Assembly (NCBI GenBank): GCA_964600595.1
Contig: CAZRKL010000160.1
Coordinates: forward strand, 1-5,319
DNA length: 5,319 bases
Source of the DNA: DAIOEK01 sp964600595
Lineage (GTDB): Bacteria; Chloroflexota; Anaerolineae; Anaerolineales; Anaerolineaceae
Reading direction: 5' to 3'
The position numbers were made by a program, and so were the translations under genes. Each line of letters opens with the position of its first letter. Within the stretch, counting starts at the first letter, position 1. Shown piece after piece: positions 1 through 5,319 of this stretch. Under the pieces are notes generated by a model. That model saw nothing but the letters and a program-made list of their open reading frames with translations, made no database searches and was not told where the DNA came from.

Positions 1-641
1 ATCACCAGCAGGATAATTCCCGTAATGATCGAGAGGGCGATCTGCCAGGTCAGTAGCGGGGAGCCCATCTTGCGCCAACCTTCCGTGTCTGGGGTCAATC
101 CCAACCGGGTGGCGAGAATAATTATGGCGCAGACGAGAAGCGCTCCAGCAGTGATCAGGGCAGCCTTCAGGACAGGCTTGTGTTCGCGGATTGATTCCCT
201 GTTCCATCCGTATCGCAGCCAGGTGATCATAAGAATCATCTCCAGGCTGACAATCCACAACCAGACCAGGATGGGGTATAAACGTTCGAAGTAGGCGATA
301 TACGCTTCATCCACCAGGCTGATGGGGAGCTGCGTTATCGTAAGACCGGTAATGAAGAACACACCCAGAATCAGGAAAATGGGCAGATACCATCCACCTG
401 CAGCCAGCCGCTTCATCCATTCCGTCATCTTCTTCAGTGCGAAATAACCAAAAACTACTGCCGGCAGCAGCATGGCGCCCATTAGAACCAGCCGTTGCAG
501 GGAATACCCCAGCAGGAGGCTGTTCTTGGGATCGCGCGGCAGGCTGCCGATATAAATGACAACCGCCAGGCTTTCGATGGCGATCAGGATAAATAATGCA
601 AGGATGGCTTTACGTGTGGTTGTGGGTGAAGGACGGTTCAT
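1..641 (-). CDS. Polytopic integral membrane protein, N-terminal part (cut by window edge)
   Basis: An open frame runs from ATG at 641-639 leftwards off the window without a stop, giving 213 complete codons. The protein begins MNRPSPTTTRK and has about six hydrophobic segments, at roughly residues 11-32, 44-68, 84-105, 121-142, 159-179 and 195-213. Between them are short loops, such as a basic loop KKMTEWMKR near 70-78 and a longer one at 181-194 (LTPDTEGWRKMGSP). It is therefore an inner-membrane protein. I do not recognise the family. The even spacing of helices would suit a transporter, a multi-membrane-spanning glycosyltransferase or an uncharacterised membrane protein, but no catalytic motif shows in the visible part. 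The ATG is the first start after an in-frame TAA (around 673-675). Its ribosome site is weak: AGG-like bases lie 9-12 nt upstream and GAGGAA lies further up. A promoter precedes it, so it is probably transcribed separately from the ATPase gene. The existence of the gene is well supported; its function is not. Confidence 0.82.
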   Translation of the reverse strand, partial: MNRPSPTTTRKAILALFILIAIESLAVVIYIGSLPRDPKNSLLLGYSLQRLVLMGAMLLPAVVFGYFALKKMTEWMKRLAAGGWYLPIFLILGVFFITGLTITQLPISLVDEAYIAYFERLYPILVWLWIVSLEMILMITWLRYGWNRESIREHKPVLKAALITAGALLVCAIIILATRLGLTPDTEGWRKMGSPLLTWQIALSIITGIILLV

Positions 642-670
642 TGTATGCTCTGCCTGAATTTCCTCTTCTG

Positions 671-699
671 ATTATACTTTCACGGGTGGGTTAAGTAAA
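671..699 (-). promoter_or_regulatory. Putative sigma-70 promoter of the membrane-protein gene
   Basis: Read on the minus strand, TTTACT (694-699, four of six matches to the -35 consensus) is followed after 17 bp by a perfect TATAAT (671-676). Transcription would start near 664, leaving a leader of about 23 nt before the ATG at 641. The -35 hexamer overlaps the U-tract of the preceding gene's terminator. No experimental support is available; the call rests on consensus match, spacing and position. Confidence 0.65.
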
Positions 700-728
700 A
701 AGGATACCTGCAAAAGCAGATATCCTTT
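697..728 (-). terminator. Rho-independent terminator of the HerA-like ATPase gene
   Basis: The arms at 699-711 and 716-728 are complementary over 13 positions around a 4-nt loop (712-715). In the minus-strand transcript every position pairs, with one G-U wobble. The 3' arm runs into five U residues (701-697). The hairpin starts 31 bp past the ATPase stop codon. In the plus direction the wobble becomes a C-A mismatch and the U-run is shorter, so the signal serves the minus strand. Confidence 0.85.
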
Positions 729-758
729 ACACAACTTATTAGCTCGTCAAAAAATATA

Positions 759-3155
759 TTAAGGTTTCCAGGCGACGCCAAAGATCTCCAGGAAGATGTT
801 GGTCTTGGTCGGCAGCAGGGGCAGCTCGCTGATATCAGCTGCGATATCCTCCCATTTTTGGGTGATTTCAGCATTCGCCTGGCTGATCTCCTGATCCATA
901 TCAGCAATTTGTTTTTTCAATAATGCGATCATCTTTTCAGATTCTTCCACATCCGCTTTCGCGTTGGCGGTCATACGGCGTTTGGTAAGATTGGTGTTCA
1001 CACTGCGTTTTCTGCCGCCAAACAATCCCAGCACAGTCTGCAGACCGGCGCCAACTTCTTCAGTAGTGCGGGCAGTCAATTCACGTTGGTCGGCAGCCAG
1101 TTCGGATTCCTCTTTGGCTAATTTCTGCTGCAGTGCTTCTTTCTTCCGCCGCAGGGCAGCCCCGGTTTTTTCCACATCTTTATCGCGCTGTTTCTGCGCC
1201 TCAGCCAGGCACTCGCGGATAAAGTCCGCTTCGCTCACATCGGGTGCGGCAAATTTTTTCAATGTCAAATTGGCGCGCAGGCGCAACTCTCCGGTTTGAA
1301 ATACCCAGTCTTCATAATCCCTTTGCAATCGGGTGATCATCTTCGGGTCAGTCATGCTGCCGGGCAGGCTGCCAAAGTTAGCGCCGCCCGACGGTGATGT
1401 ATCCCATGTTCTGGGGTCCATCGCTTCAACCACGAAATCTTCCCAGTGGATAATGCCGCGCGGATCAGGATCGGGCAGCAGCACGGTTCTGCGGACCAGT
1501 TGATCTACACCATATCGCCGGTCCAGATAGCGGATTTGTACCTGCCCGATGATGTGCGGTGTGTAGGTAACCGAGCCGCCTTTTGCAGGAAGGAAAACCT
1601 CCTTGATGGTGCCTGGTACCTGCGGCTTGGTCCGGCTGGTTCCCCCGCTGGAGGATGTTGCCGGTGCCTGTCTTACGGTCTCTGCTGGTGCGGTTGATGC
1701 GCCTGCAGATCCCGCGGCAGATGATGCCGACGGTGCGGATGGAGCTTTTGCCTGCTGCGCGCCTGCCAGTTTGTTCAGCAGGGGTATCTGCACCCGCGTG
1801 AGCGGACCAGCCAGATAGTTCATTGCCCAGCGGGTTGTCATCACAATGGGGGCGGAATTATGCACATTGTGCAGCAGGAACACCCGTTTACCCAGCGAAG
1901 AGATGAGCTTGTCAAATTCGCCGCGATTTACCCCGCCGGTCACACTTTCCAACCCGTCCAATAAGCGCTGCTTATCCTGGTCGGTCTGCAGCTTGCCTAT
2001 GAACCAGGTGCCCGCGTTCGATAACGCCTTGTAATCCACATCCACCGGATTCTGGGTTGCCAGCAGCAAACCCACCCCGAAGGCGCGTGCCTGTTTGAGC
2101 ATGCGCAAAATAATCATCTTGGATGGCGGGTTGCCAATAGGGGGCAGGTAACCGACGATTTCATCGAAGTACACCAGCGCCCGCAGCCCGGAGGTGCCTG
2201 TCTGGGTGCGCATCCAGGTTTCAATGGCTGAATACAGCAGGGTGATGAAGAACATCCGTTCGGCGTCGGGCAGATGCGCCACATAGAAGATGGAATGACG
2301 CGGTTTGCCCTCTTTCGTGTACAGCATGCTCTGGATGTCGAGCGGTTCACCGGTCATCCAGGTCTGGAACGGCGGGGATGCCAGGAAATTATTGAGCGTC
2401 ATCGCCAGTTCCATACGGTCTTTCTCGGGGTAAAACTGCTCCACCGGGAAGACCCCCAGCTTTTCAAAAGGCGGGCTTTGCGTCTGTAGAATCAATTCTG
2501 ATAGGTCGAGATCATTTCCCTGACTCCAGGCGTGCTGGAAGATGTTCGACAAGAGTATGTGCTCGCGTGAGCGGATGGGATCGAGATTGGTCATGCCAAT
2601 CAACCCCAGCAGCGCCGATACAGTGCTCGAGATGCGCTCCATCAGGATCTCGCGGTTGCCCTCCCAGGCGATTTCGGGAGCTTTGAGCGAGGCGATGATG
2701 CTCACCGGAATACCGGCATCCGAACCGGGGGTGTAGATGGTGAACTTCACCTTTTCATCAAGCGCGGCGATCCGCTCACGGGTGATGCCCCAACCATCCA
2801 ACCCCTTCTTCCAGCTGGCAGATGTCTCTTCCGCCAACTGCGCAACGGATTTACCCGCCTTACGGGCGGCATCGGCATCCATCCACGGTTCAAAATCGGT
2901 CGGACGCAAATCGGGGAAGTGTAAGATCAGGTTGGTCAAATCCCCTTTGGGATCAATAATAACCGCCGGGATATTCTTCAGCGCCGCTTCTTCCAGCAGC
3001 CCGACACACAAGCCGGTTTTACCCGAACCGGTCATACCGGTGACAACCGCGTGTGTGGTCAGATCCGCCGGATCATAAGTAACAATTTCTTCAGTTGCCT
3101 TACCGGTTGCAGGGTCAACTTTCCGCCCTAGAAAGAACTCATCTTCTATGCCCAT
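759..3155 (-). CDS. HerA/FtsK-superfamily ATPase with C-terminal coiled coil (DUF87-like, helicase HerA-like)
   Basis: Encodes a 798-aa cytoplasmic P-loop ATPase. Visible motifs are Walker A GMTGSGKT (40-47), a second strand VIIDPKGDL (65-73) typical of HerA-like proteins, Walker B LVYFDE (327-332), and a polar LLATQNP strand (364-370) preceded by KQARAFG (354-360), where R357 is a plausible arginine finger. The ATPase core spans about 1-463. A low-complexity Ala/Ser/Pro/Thr linker (464-515) follows, then a probably beta-rich domain (516-635), then a charged coiled coil (about 642-700 and 733-775). The coil is split by a Gly-rich basic loop GLFGGRKRS (710-718). HerA-family proteins are hexameric DNA-translocating motors, often paired with the nuclease NurA; no such partner is visible here. 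Start: ATG at 3155-3153 lies 6 nt after GGAG (3162-3165). An in-frame TTG at 3161 abuts that site and is unlikely to be used. The frame is intact, with its own promoter and terminator. The superfamily is secure; the substrate and biological role are unknown. Confidence 0.93.
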   Translation of the reverse strand: MGIEDEFFLGRKVDPATGKATEEIVTYDPADLTTHAVVTGMTGSGKTGLCVGLLEEAALKNIPAVIIDPKGDLTNLILHFPDLRPTDFEPWMDADAARKAGKSVAQLAEETSASWKKGLDGWGITRERIAALDEKVKFTIYTPGSDAGIPVSIIASLKAPEIAWEGNREILMERISSTVSALLGLIGMTNLDPIRSREHILLSNIFQHAWSQGNDLDLSELILQTQSPPFEKLGVFPVEQFYPEKDRMELAMTLNNFLASPPFQTWMTGEPLDIQSMLYTKEGKPRHSIFYVAHLPDAERMFFITLLYSAIETWMRTQTGTSGLRALVYFDEIVGYLPPIGNPPSKMIILRMLKQARAFGVGLLLATQNPVDVDYKALSNAGTWFIGKLQTDQDKQRLLDGLESVTGGVNRGEFDKLISSLGKRVFLLHNVHNSAPIVMTTRWAMNYLAGPLTRVQIPLLNKLAGAQQAKAPSAPSASSAAGSAGASTAPAETVRQAPATSSSGGTSRTKPQVPGTIKEVFLPAKGGSVTYTPHIIGQVQIRYLDRRYGVDQLVRRTVLLPDPDPRGIIHWEDFVVEAMDPRTWDTSPSGGANFGSLPGSMTDPKMITRLQRDYEDWVFQTGELRLRANLTLKKFAAPDVSEADFIRECLAEAQKQRDKDVEKTGAALRRKKEALQQKLAKEESELAADQRELTARTTEEVGAGLQTVLGLFGGRKRSVNTNLTKRRMTANAKADVEESEKMIALLKKQIADMDQEISQANAEITQKWEDIAADISELPLLPTKTNIFLEIFGVAWKP

Positions 3156-3161
3156 GATCAA

Positions 3162-3165
3162 CTCC
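3162..3165 (-). promoter_or_regulatory. Ribosome binding site that fixes the ATPase start
   Basis: GGAG on the minus strand lies 6 nt before ATG 3155-3153. The alternative in-frame TTG (3161-3159) would leave no spacer at all, so the ATG two codons further in is preferred. Confidence 0.75.
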
Positions 3166-3188
3166 GAATTGCTATATTTGATACTACC

Positions 3189-3217
3189 ATTATAGCAAAA
3201 GCAGCCAGAGTTGTAAT
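3189..3217 (-). promoter_or_regulatory. Putative extended -10 promoter of the ATPase gene
   Basis: The minus strand reads TGCTATAAT: a perfect TATAAT (3189-3194) preceded by the TGn extended -10 element (3195-3197). A -35-like ATTACA (3212-3217, four of six consensus matches) lies 17 bp upstream, inside the loop of the preceding terminator. The expected start near 3182 leaves a leader of about 27 nt that includes the GGAG site. The extended -10 makes a weak -35 tolerable. Confidence 0.65.
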
Positions 3218-3229
3218 TCTGGCTGCTTT
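3197..3229 (-). terminator. Rho-independent terminator of the lipoprotein / surface gene cluster
   Basis: A perfect 12-bp inverted repeat (3198-3209 with 3218-3229) surrounds an 8-nt loop. In the minus transcript it reads AAAGCAGCCAGA, loop, TCTGGCTGCTTT, ending in four U residues (3200-3197). It begins 23 bp beyond the lipoprotein stop codon, as expected for the end of that transcription unit. The U-tract is short, so read-through into the ATPase gene is possible. Confidence 0.85.
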
Positions 3230-3252
3230 GGGTAGTTGATGTAAAAAAAATA

Positions 3253-4053
3253 CTAATTAGGCAAACCTAAATTTATATCTCCATAGATAAGAGACAAATT
3301 TGAAACTCCGACAGGAATGGCAGTGCAGAATAATCCGCTCAATTCTTCTCCTGCAGAGAGTGTTTTTCCGACGAACAGCATGTTTTTATGGGTACCACAA
3401 CCTGTTCTATACTGGTTGCCATTAAAATCTACCAGAACAAAATTTGGCTGTAACATAACATCATTATTGGTTGTGTTCTGTACAATCATTGAAACAACAT
3501 AATAAACCATTCCATCGAAAGGCGGGGTGCCAAATTGATAGGCTTGCTGATTAGCCCATCCATTTGGATCAACATCCCCCACTGTAAAAGCCAATCCATC
3601 GTAAGCAATTCCTTCCTCTCCTGCGGGAATGGGTGTTGGAGTAGGTGGCGCCGTGGGTTTTGGTAATGGTGTCGGCCAGGGGATATCACGGGCGCTCATA
3701 AATTGTTTTAATGCCTGTTCCATCTCATACATAGGAGTCATGAGTAATCCCAAACATTCGACCGTTCCCCCCTGAATCAAACATATGCTTTGTTCGTTGT
3801 ATGCAGCGAGAAGGTTCCGGTGTGTATTGCTTAATTCAATGGGAACATCCATGGCTGCAAATTCTTCTTGAGTAGGTTTGGAACGGTTATTTAGTATATC
3901 GAGCATCTGCTTGATATACTCACGGTCCGCTTCTGTGGCTGGAATAATCGCTGCCGTGGGGCTTGGAGCCGCAGTTGCAGCAGGTGAACAAGCAGCCAGG
4001 AAAAATATAAAAAGCAAGGCAATACTTAAAAATTTGTTTTCGTTCTTTTTCAT
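3253..4053 (-). CDS. Lipoprotein with Pro/Thr stalk and DUF4352-like C-terminal domain
   Basis: Encodes a 266-aa secreted lipoprotein. The N-terminus is a classic type II signal peptide: basic MKKNENK, a hydrophobic stretch 8-19, and lipobox LAAC with the lipidated Cys at 22. A short Ala/Pro/Ser/Thr spacer (23-40) leads to a helical segment (about 41-123) holding C91 and C100. A Pro/Thr-rich stalk (126-143) follows, then a beta-rich domain (about 148-264). The pattern of that last domain (YDGLAFTVGDV, YYVVSMIVQNTTN, FVLVDFNGNQY, GKTLSAGEELSGLF) resembles DUF4352, an immunoglobulin-like fold common in Gram-positive and Chloroflexota surface lipoproteins. C219 and C243 could pair as a disulfide. 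The preferred start is ATG 4053-4051, 8 nt after GGGGAG; an in-frame GTG at 4071-4069 lies upstream of that site. The gene follows the 280-aa protein gene by 41 bp and ends before a terminator. It is visibly AT-richer than its neighbours. The lipoprotein call is secure, the DUF4352 assignment is moderate, and the ligand or role is unknown. Confidence 0.88.
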   Translation of the reverse strand: MKKNENKFLSIALLFIFFLAACSPAATAAPSPTAAIIPATEADREYIKQMLDILNNRSKPTQEEFAAMDVPIELSNTHRNLLAAYNEQSICLIQGGTVECLGLLMTPMYEMEQALKQFMSARDIPWPTPLPKPTAPPTPTPIPAGEEGIAYDGLAFTVGDVDPNGWANQQAYQFGTPPFDGMVYYVVSMIVQNTTNNDVMLQPNFVLVDFNGNQYRTGCGTHKNMLFVGKTLSAGEELSGLFCTAIPVGVSNLSLIYGDINLGLPN

Positions 4054-4061
4054 TATTAGGT

Positions 4062-4067
4062 CTCCCC
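4062..4067 (-). promoter_or_regulatory. Ribosome binding site that fixes the lipoprotein start
   Basis: GGGGAG on the minus strand sits 8 nt before ATG 4053-4051. A start at the upstream GTG (4071-4069) would place this site inside the coding region and add six residues ahead of the basic signal-peptide N-terminus, so the ATG is chosen. Confidence 0.75.
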
Positions 4068-4094
4068 ACACATGAATTTATTATTGCGTCTTTG

Positions 4095-4937
4095 TTATGG
4101 TAACCCGAAAATCAGCTTCACCCCGCCGGTGTATTCCATACCCGAATCGAGCTTGCAATTGGGTGGGGAAATGCGCGTGGCGGAATCGCCGCCGTTCGCC
4201 AGGCGCAGGTTGTATAACTCATCCGGCACCATGGTGAAATCAGCGTAGCCTAAATCGACCTGCGGTTTCAAGCCGGTAAAGAAATGGTCTTCGCCGCCCT
4301 GCCAGGTGACGATCGCCTCGACCCCCGGGATGGGCTTGCCAGCCTTATCGATCACGAATACCTGCAGCTGATTCATCATTTCGAGGTCGCACAGGCTCTT
4401 GCGGTCTTTCAATACGAATGGGTCAGAGACGACGGGACGCGGCTCAATGGTCGGAAAGACCACCGCGGGGGTGAGTGTCTCTTCCGGTTCAGCCTCGGAA
4501 GTCTCTGTTTTCACCGGCGGCAAAGTGGGGAAATCGGTGGGAGTCAATACCACCGCCATTTCAGTGGGGGTATCTTCTTCCTGTGTTTCGAGCAGAATCG
4601 GCTGCTCGTTCATCGCCGCCGCAAGCAGCGCCAGCCCCCGCGCTTCCTGCGCCAGCCCGCCCTTGGCAATCGTCTGCTGCGCCTGCGCGGTGAGAGACTG
4701 CACGCTGTTTTCATCCTGCAGCAAGCCGATGCGCGCTTTCGCGCGTCCCAGGTCTCCGCGCAGATTATAAGCAGCCGCGATCAACCCGCGGTAGATATCC
4801 TTGTCTTCCGCTTTGAGCATGGCAGGCGAGACATTTACATATTGCATCGGACTGATCACGAACGAGACCAGCGCGCCGACTACCAGTCCGAGGAGCAAAC
4901 CGGTAAGAATAAACAGGCAGCCTCCCCGCTCCTTCAT
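4095..4937 (-). CDS. Membrane-anchored extracellular protein with helical segment, Pro/Thr/Glu stalk and C-terminal beta domain
   Basis: Encodes 280 aa. After MKERGG a single hydrophobic segment (7-29) acts as an uncleaved anchor, with the remainder predicted outside the cell. Residues 36-112 look helical and Ala-rich (DIYRGLIAAAYNLRGDL, then AQAQQTIAKGG and EARGLALLAAAMNEQ), and resemble the product of the gene just upstream. A stalk rich in Pro, Thr and Glu spans about 118-172. The C-terminal part (183-280) contains LQVFVIDKAGKPIPGVEAIV, the pattern of a carboxypeptidase-regulatory or CnaB-like beta-sandwich, and ends in YTGGVKLIFGLP; C183 and C261 could form a disulfide closing the domain. 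No enzyme motif is seen, so a structural or binding role at the cell surface is the natural inference. The start ATG follows a strong AGGAGG by 6 nt and overlaps the preceding stop codon as ATGA, indicating translational coupling. The gene is real; the family name is unknown to me. Confidence 0.87.
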   Translation of the reverse strand: MKERGGCLFILTGLLLGLVVGALVSFVISPMQYVNVSPAMLKAEDKDIYRGLIAAAYNLRGDLGRAKARIGLLQDENSVQSLTAQAQQTIAKGGLAQEARGLALLAAAMNEQPILLETQEEDTPTEMAVVLTPTDFPTLPPVKTETSEAEPEETLTPAVVFPTIEPRPVVSDPFVLKDRKSLCDLEMMNQLQVFVIDKAGKPIPGVEAIVTWQGGEDHFFTGLKPQVDLGYADFTMVPDELYNLRLANGGDSATRISPPNCKLDSGMEYTGGVKLIFGLP

Positions 4938-5290
4938 GGGGTGCCTCCTGCGGTTTGGGTGCTGTAATCTTGCAGTGCTTGGATCAGGTTGCTGATCAAT
5001 TCGAGATCGTTGATGGAATATCCGGCAGAACGGGCGTAGGTGATGGCAGTCGTGGCAACATCCAGCGCGGGTCCGCTTTCGAGTTCATTCAACCGATCCA
5101 CTGCCAGTTTGATGTCGCCGTCGCGGTCGTACACTTCGGCGGTCATCAGCACGTAATCTGCCTTGAAATCATCCCGCAGCGCCTTCAGCGGACTACCTCC
5201 CGCGATATTGGGCGCCAGGCCCCATCCGAGGTACAGACCGATGCCGAGCCCCAGCACGATCATCAGAAAGAAAATCAGCTTACGTGACAT
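4934..5290 (-). CDS. Small membrane-anchored helical protein, related to the downstream 280-aa protein
   Basis: Encodes 118 aa. The N-terminus MSRK followed by a glycine-containing hydrophobic segment (5-24, FFLMIVLGLGIGLYLGW near 7-23) is a single membrane anchor or uncleaved signal. The rest (36-111) appears all-helical and extracytoplasmic, with FKADYVLMTAEVYDRDGD (42-59) followed by KLAVDRLNELESG. This motif matches the arrangement in the next gene (DIYRGLIAAAYNLRGDL then GRAKARIGLL), suggesting a shared, possibly TPR-like helical hairpin. No cysteines or catalytic motifs are present. The start ATG 5290-5288 is preceded by GGAG (5298-5301) at 7 nt. The stop codon overlaps the next start (ATGA), so the two are almost certainly co-expressed. 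Function is unknown; assembly with the downstream protein is an inference from the coupling and similarity. Confidence 0.82.
   Translation of the reverse strand: MSRKLIFFLMIVLGLGIGLYLGWGLAPNIAGGSPLKALRDDFKADYVLMTAEVYDRDGDIKLAVDRLNELESGPALDVATTAITYARSAGYSINDLELISNLIQALQDYSTQTAGGTP
4944..4949 (-). promoter_or_regulatory. Strong internal ribosome binding site for the coupled gene
   Basis: AGGAGG on the minus strand, 6 nt before ATG 4937-4935, lies within the last codons of the upstream 118-aa gene. It supports the ATGA overlap as a true start rather than a coincidence. Confidence 0.8.
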
Positions 5291-5318
5291 CCGGGTGCTC
5301 CAGATCCATCATGGGGAT
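5280..5318 (-). CDS. Possible 3' end of an upstream gene (cut by window edge)
   Basis: On the minus strand one frame enters from the right edge and reads IPMMDLEHPDVT before a TAA at 5282-5280, overlapping the following gene by 11 bp. The tight gene packing and same-strand overlap elsewhere in this cluster make a real C-terminus plausible. Only twelve codons are visible and another frame is also open across the edge, so the call is tentative and no function can be suggested. Confidence 0.35.
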   Translation of the reverse strand: MPMMDLEHPDVT

Positions 5319-5319
5319 G

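Noticed and set aside
25..294. An 89-codon plus-strand open frame near the left edge
   Set aside because: It is antisense to the polytopic membrane protein, whose regular hydrophobic segments, start and promoter are far better supported.
2737..3078. A 113-codon plus-strand frame opposite the ATPase N-terminal region
   Set aside because: The opposite strand encodes Walker A and the DPKGD strand. The plus frame is Ser/Ala-rich low-complexity sequence with no ribosome site or motif.
759..3155. The HerA-like ATPase as part of a phage-defence or conjugation system
   Set aside because: No nuclease, Sir2, methylase, relaxase or type IV secretion gene is visible in the window; the neighbours are surface and membrane proteins with separate transcription signals.
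3159..3161. TTG as start of the ATPase
   Set aside because: It directly abuts the GGAG ribosome site with no spacer; the ATG 6 nt away from that site is at the normal distance.
3486..3689. A 67-codon minus-strand frame inside the lipoprotein gene
   Set aside because: It is out of frame within a gene with signal peptide and domain pattern, and shows no independent translation signal.
4069..4073. GTG (4071) or ATG (4073) as start of the lipoprotein
   Set aside because: The ATG at 4073 is out of frame and meets a stop after five codons. The in-frame GTG precedes the ribosome site and would spoil the typical basic N-terminus of the signal peptide.
4054..4094. Possible promoter just before the lipoprotein gene (TTACCA, 17 bp, TAAATT)
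   Set aside because: Both hexamers match consensus at only four of six positions in an AT-rich stretch, so it cannot be told from chance; co-transcription with the upstream genes is as likely.
4284..4967. A 227-codon plus-strand open frame opposite the 280-aa membrane-anchored gene
   Set aside because: It lies antisense to a gene with strong ribosome site, coupling and clear domain pattern. Its translation is rich in His, Arg and Gln without domain structure, typical of a shadow frame in GC-rich DNA.

Overview
The window looks like ordinary chromosomal DNA from an uncultivated or little-studied bacterium, most likely of the Chloroflexota (class Anaerolineae). That placement is inferred from protein style: N-terminally anchored extracellular proteins with Pro/Thr-rich stalks, a DUF4352-like lipoprotein, and small membrane-anchored helical proteins of a kind I associate with that group. 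There is no rRNA, tRNA, phage, insertion sequence or CRISPR array to confirm it. All supported genes lie on the minus strand, so transcription runs from the right end of the window to the left.

Right part (about 5319 to 3198): the probable last codons of an unknown upstream gene overlap a 118-aa membrane-anchored protein. That gene overlaps by ATGA a 280-aa membrane-anchored protein with a C-terminal beta-sandwich-like domain. After a 41-bp gap comes a 266-aa lipoprotein with a DUF4352-like C-terminal domain. A strong intrinsic terminator follows. The three proteins share a plan: an N-terminal membrane or lipid anchor, then a helical segment, with a Pro/Thr-rich stalk and a C-terminal beta domain in the two larger ones. 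They probably form a small cell-surface gene cluster.

Middle (3155 to 759): a 798-aa HerA/FtsK-superfamily ATPase has intact Walker A and B motifs, an Ala/Ser/Pro/Thr linker, a beta-rich accessory domain and a long C-terminal coiled coil broken by a glycine-rich, basic loop. It has its own extended -10 promoter and its own terminator. No NurA-like nuclease partner is visible.

Left part (641 to 1): the first 213 codons of a polytopic membrane protein, cut by the window edge, with a well-formed promoter.

Both intergenic junctions have the same compact layout: the terminator of the upstream gene directly abuts or overlaps the promoter of the next. I see no convincing new defence or mobile system. 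The best leads are the solitary HerA-like ATPase with its unusual C-terminal half and the tandem related membrane-anchored proteins.
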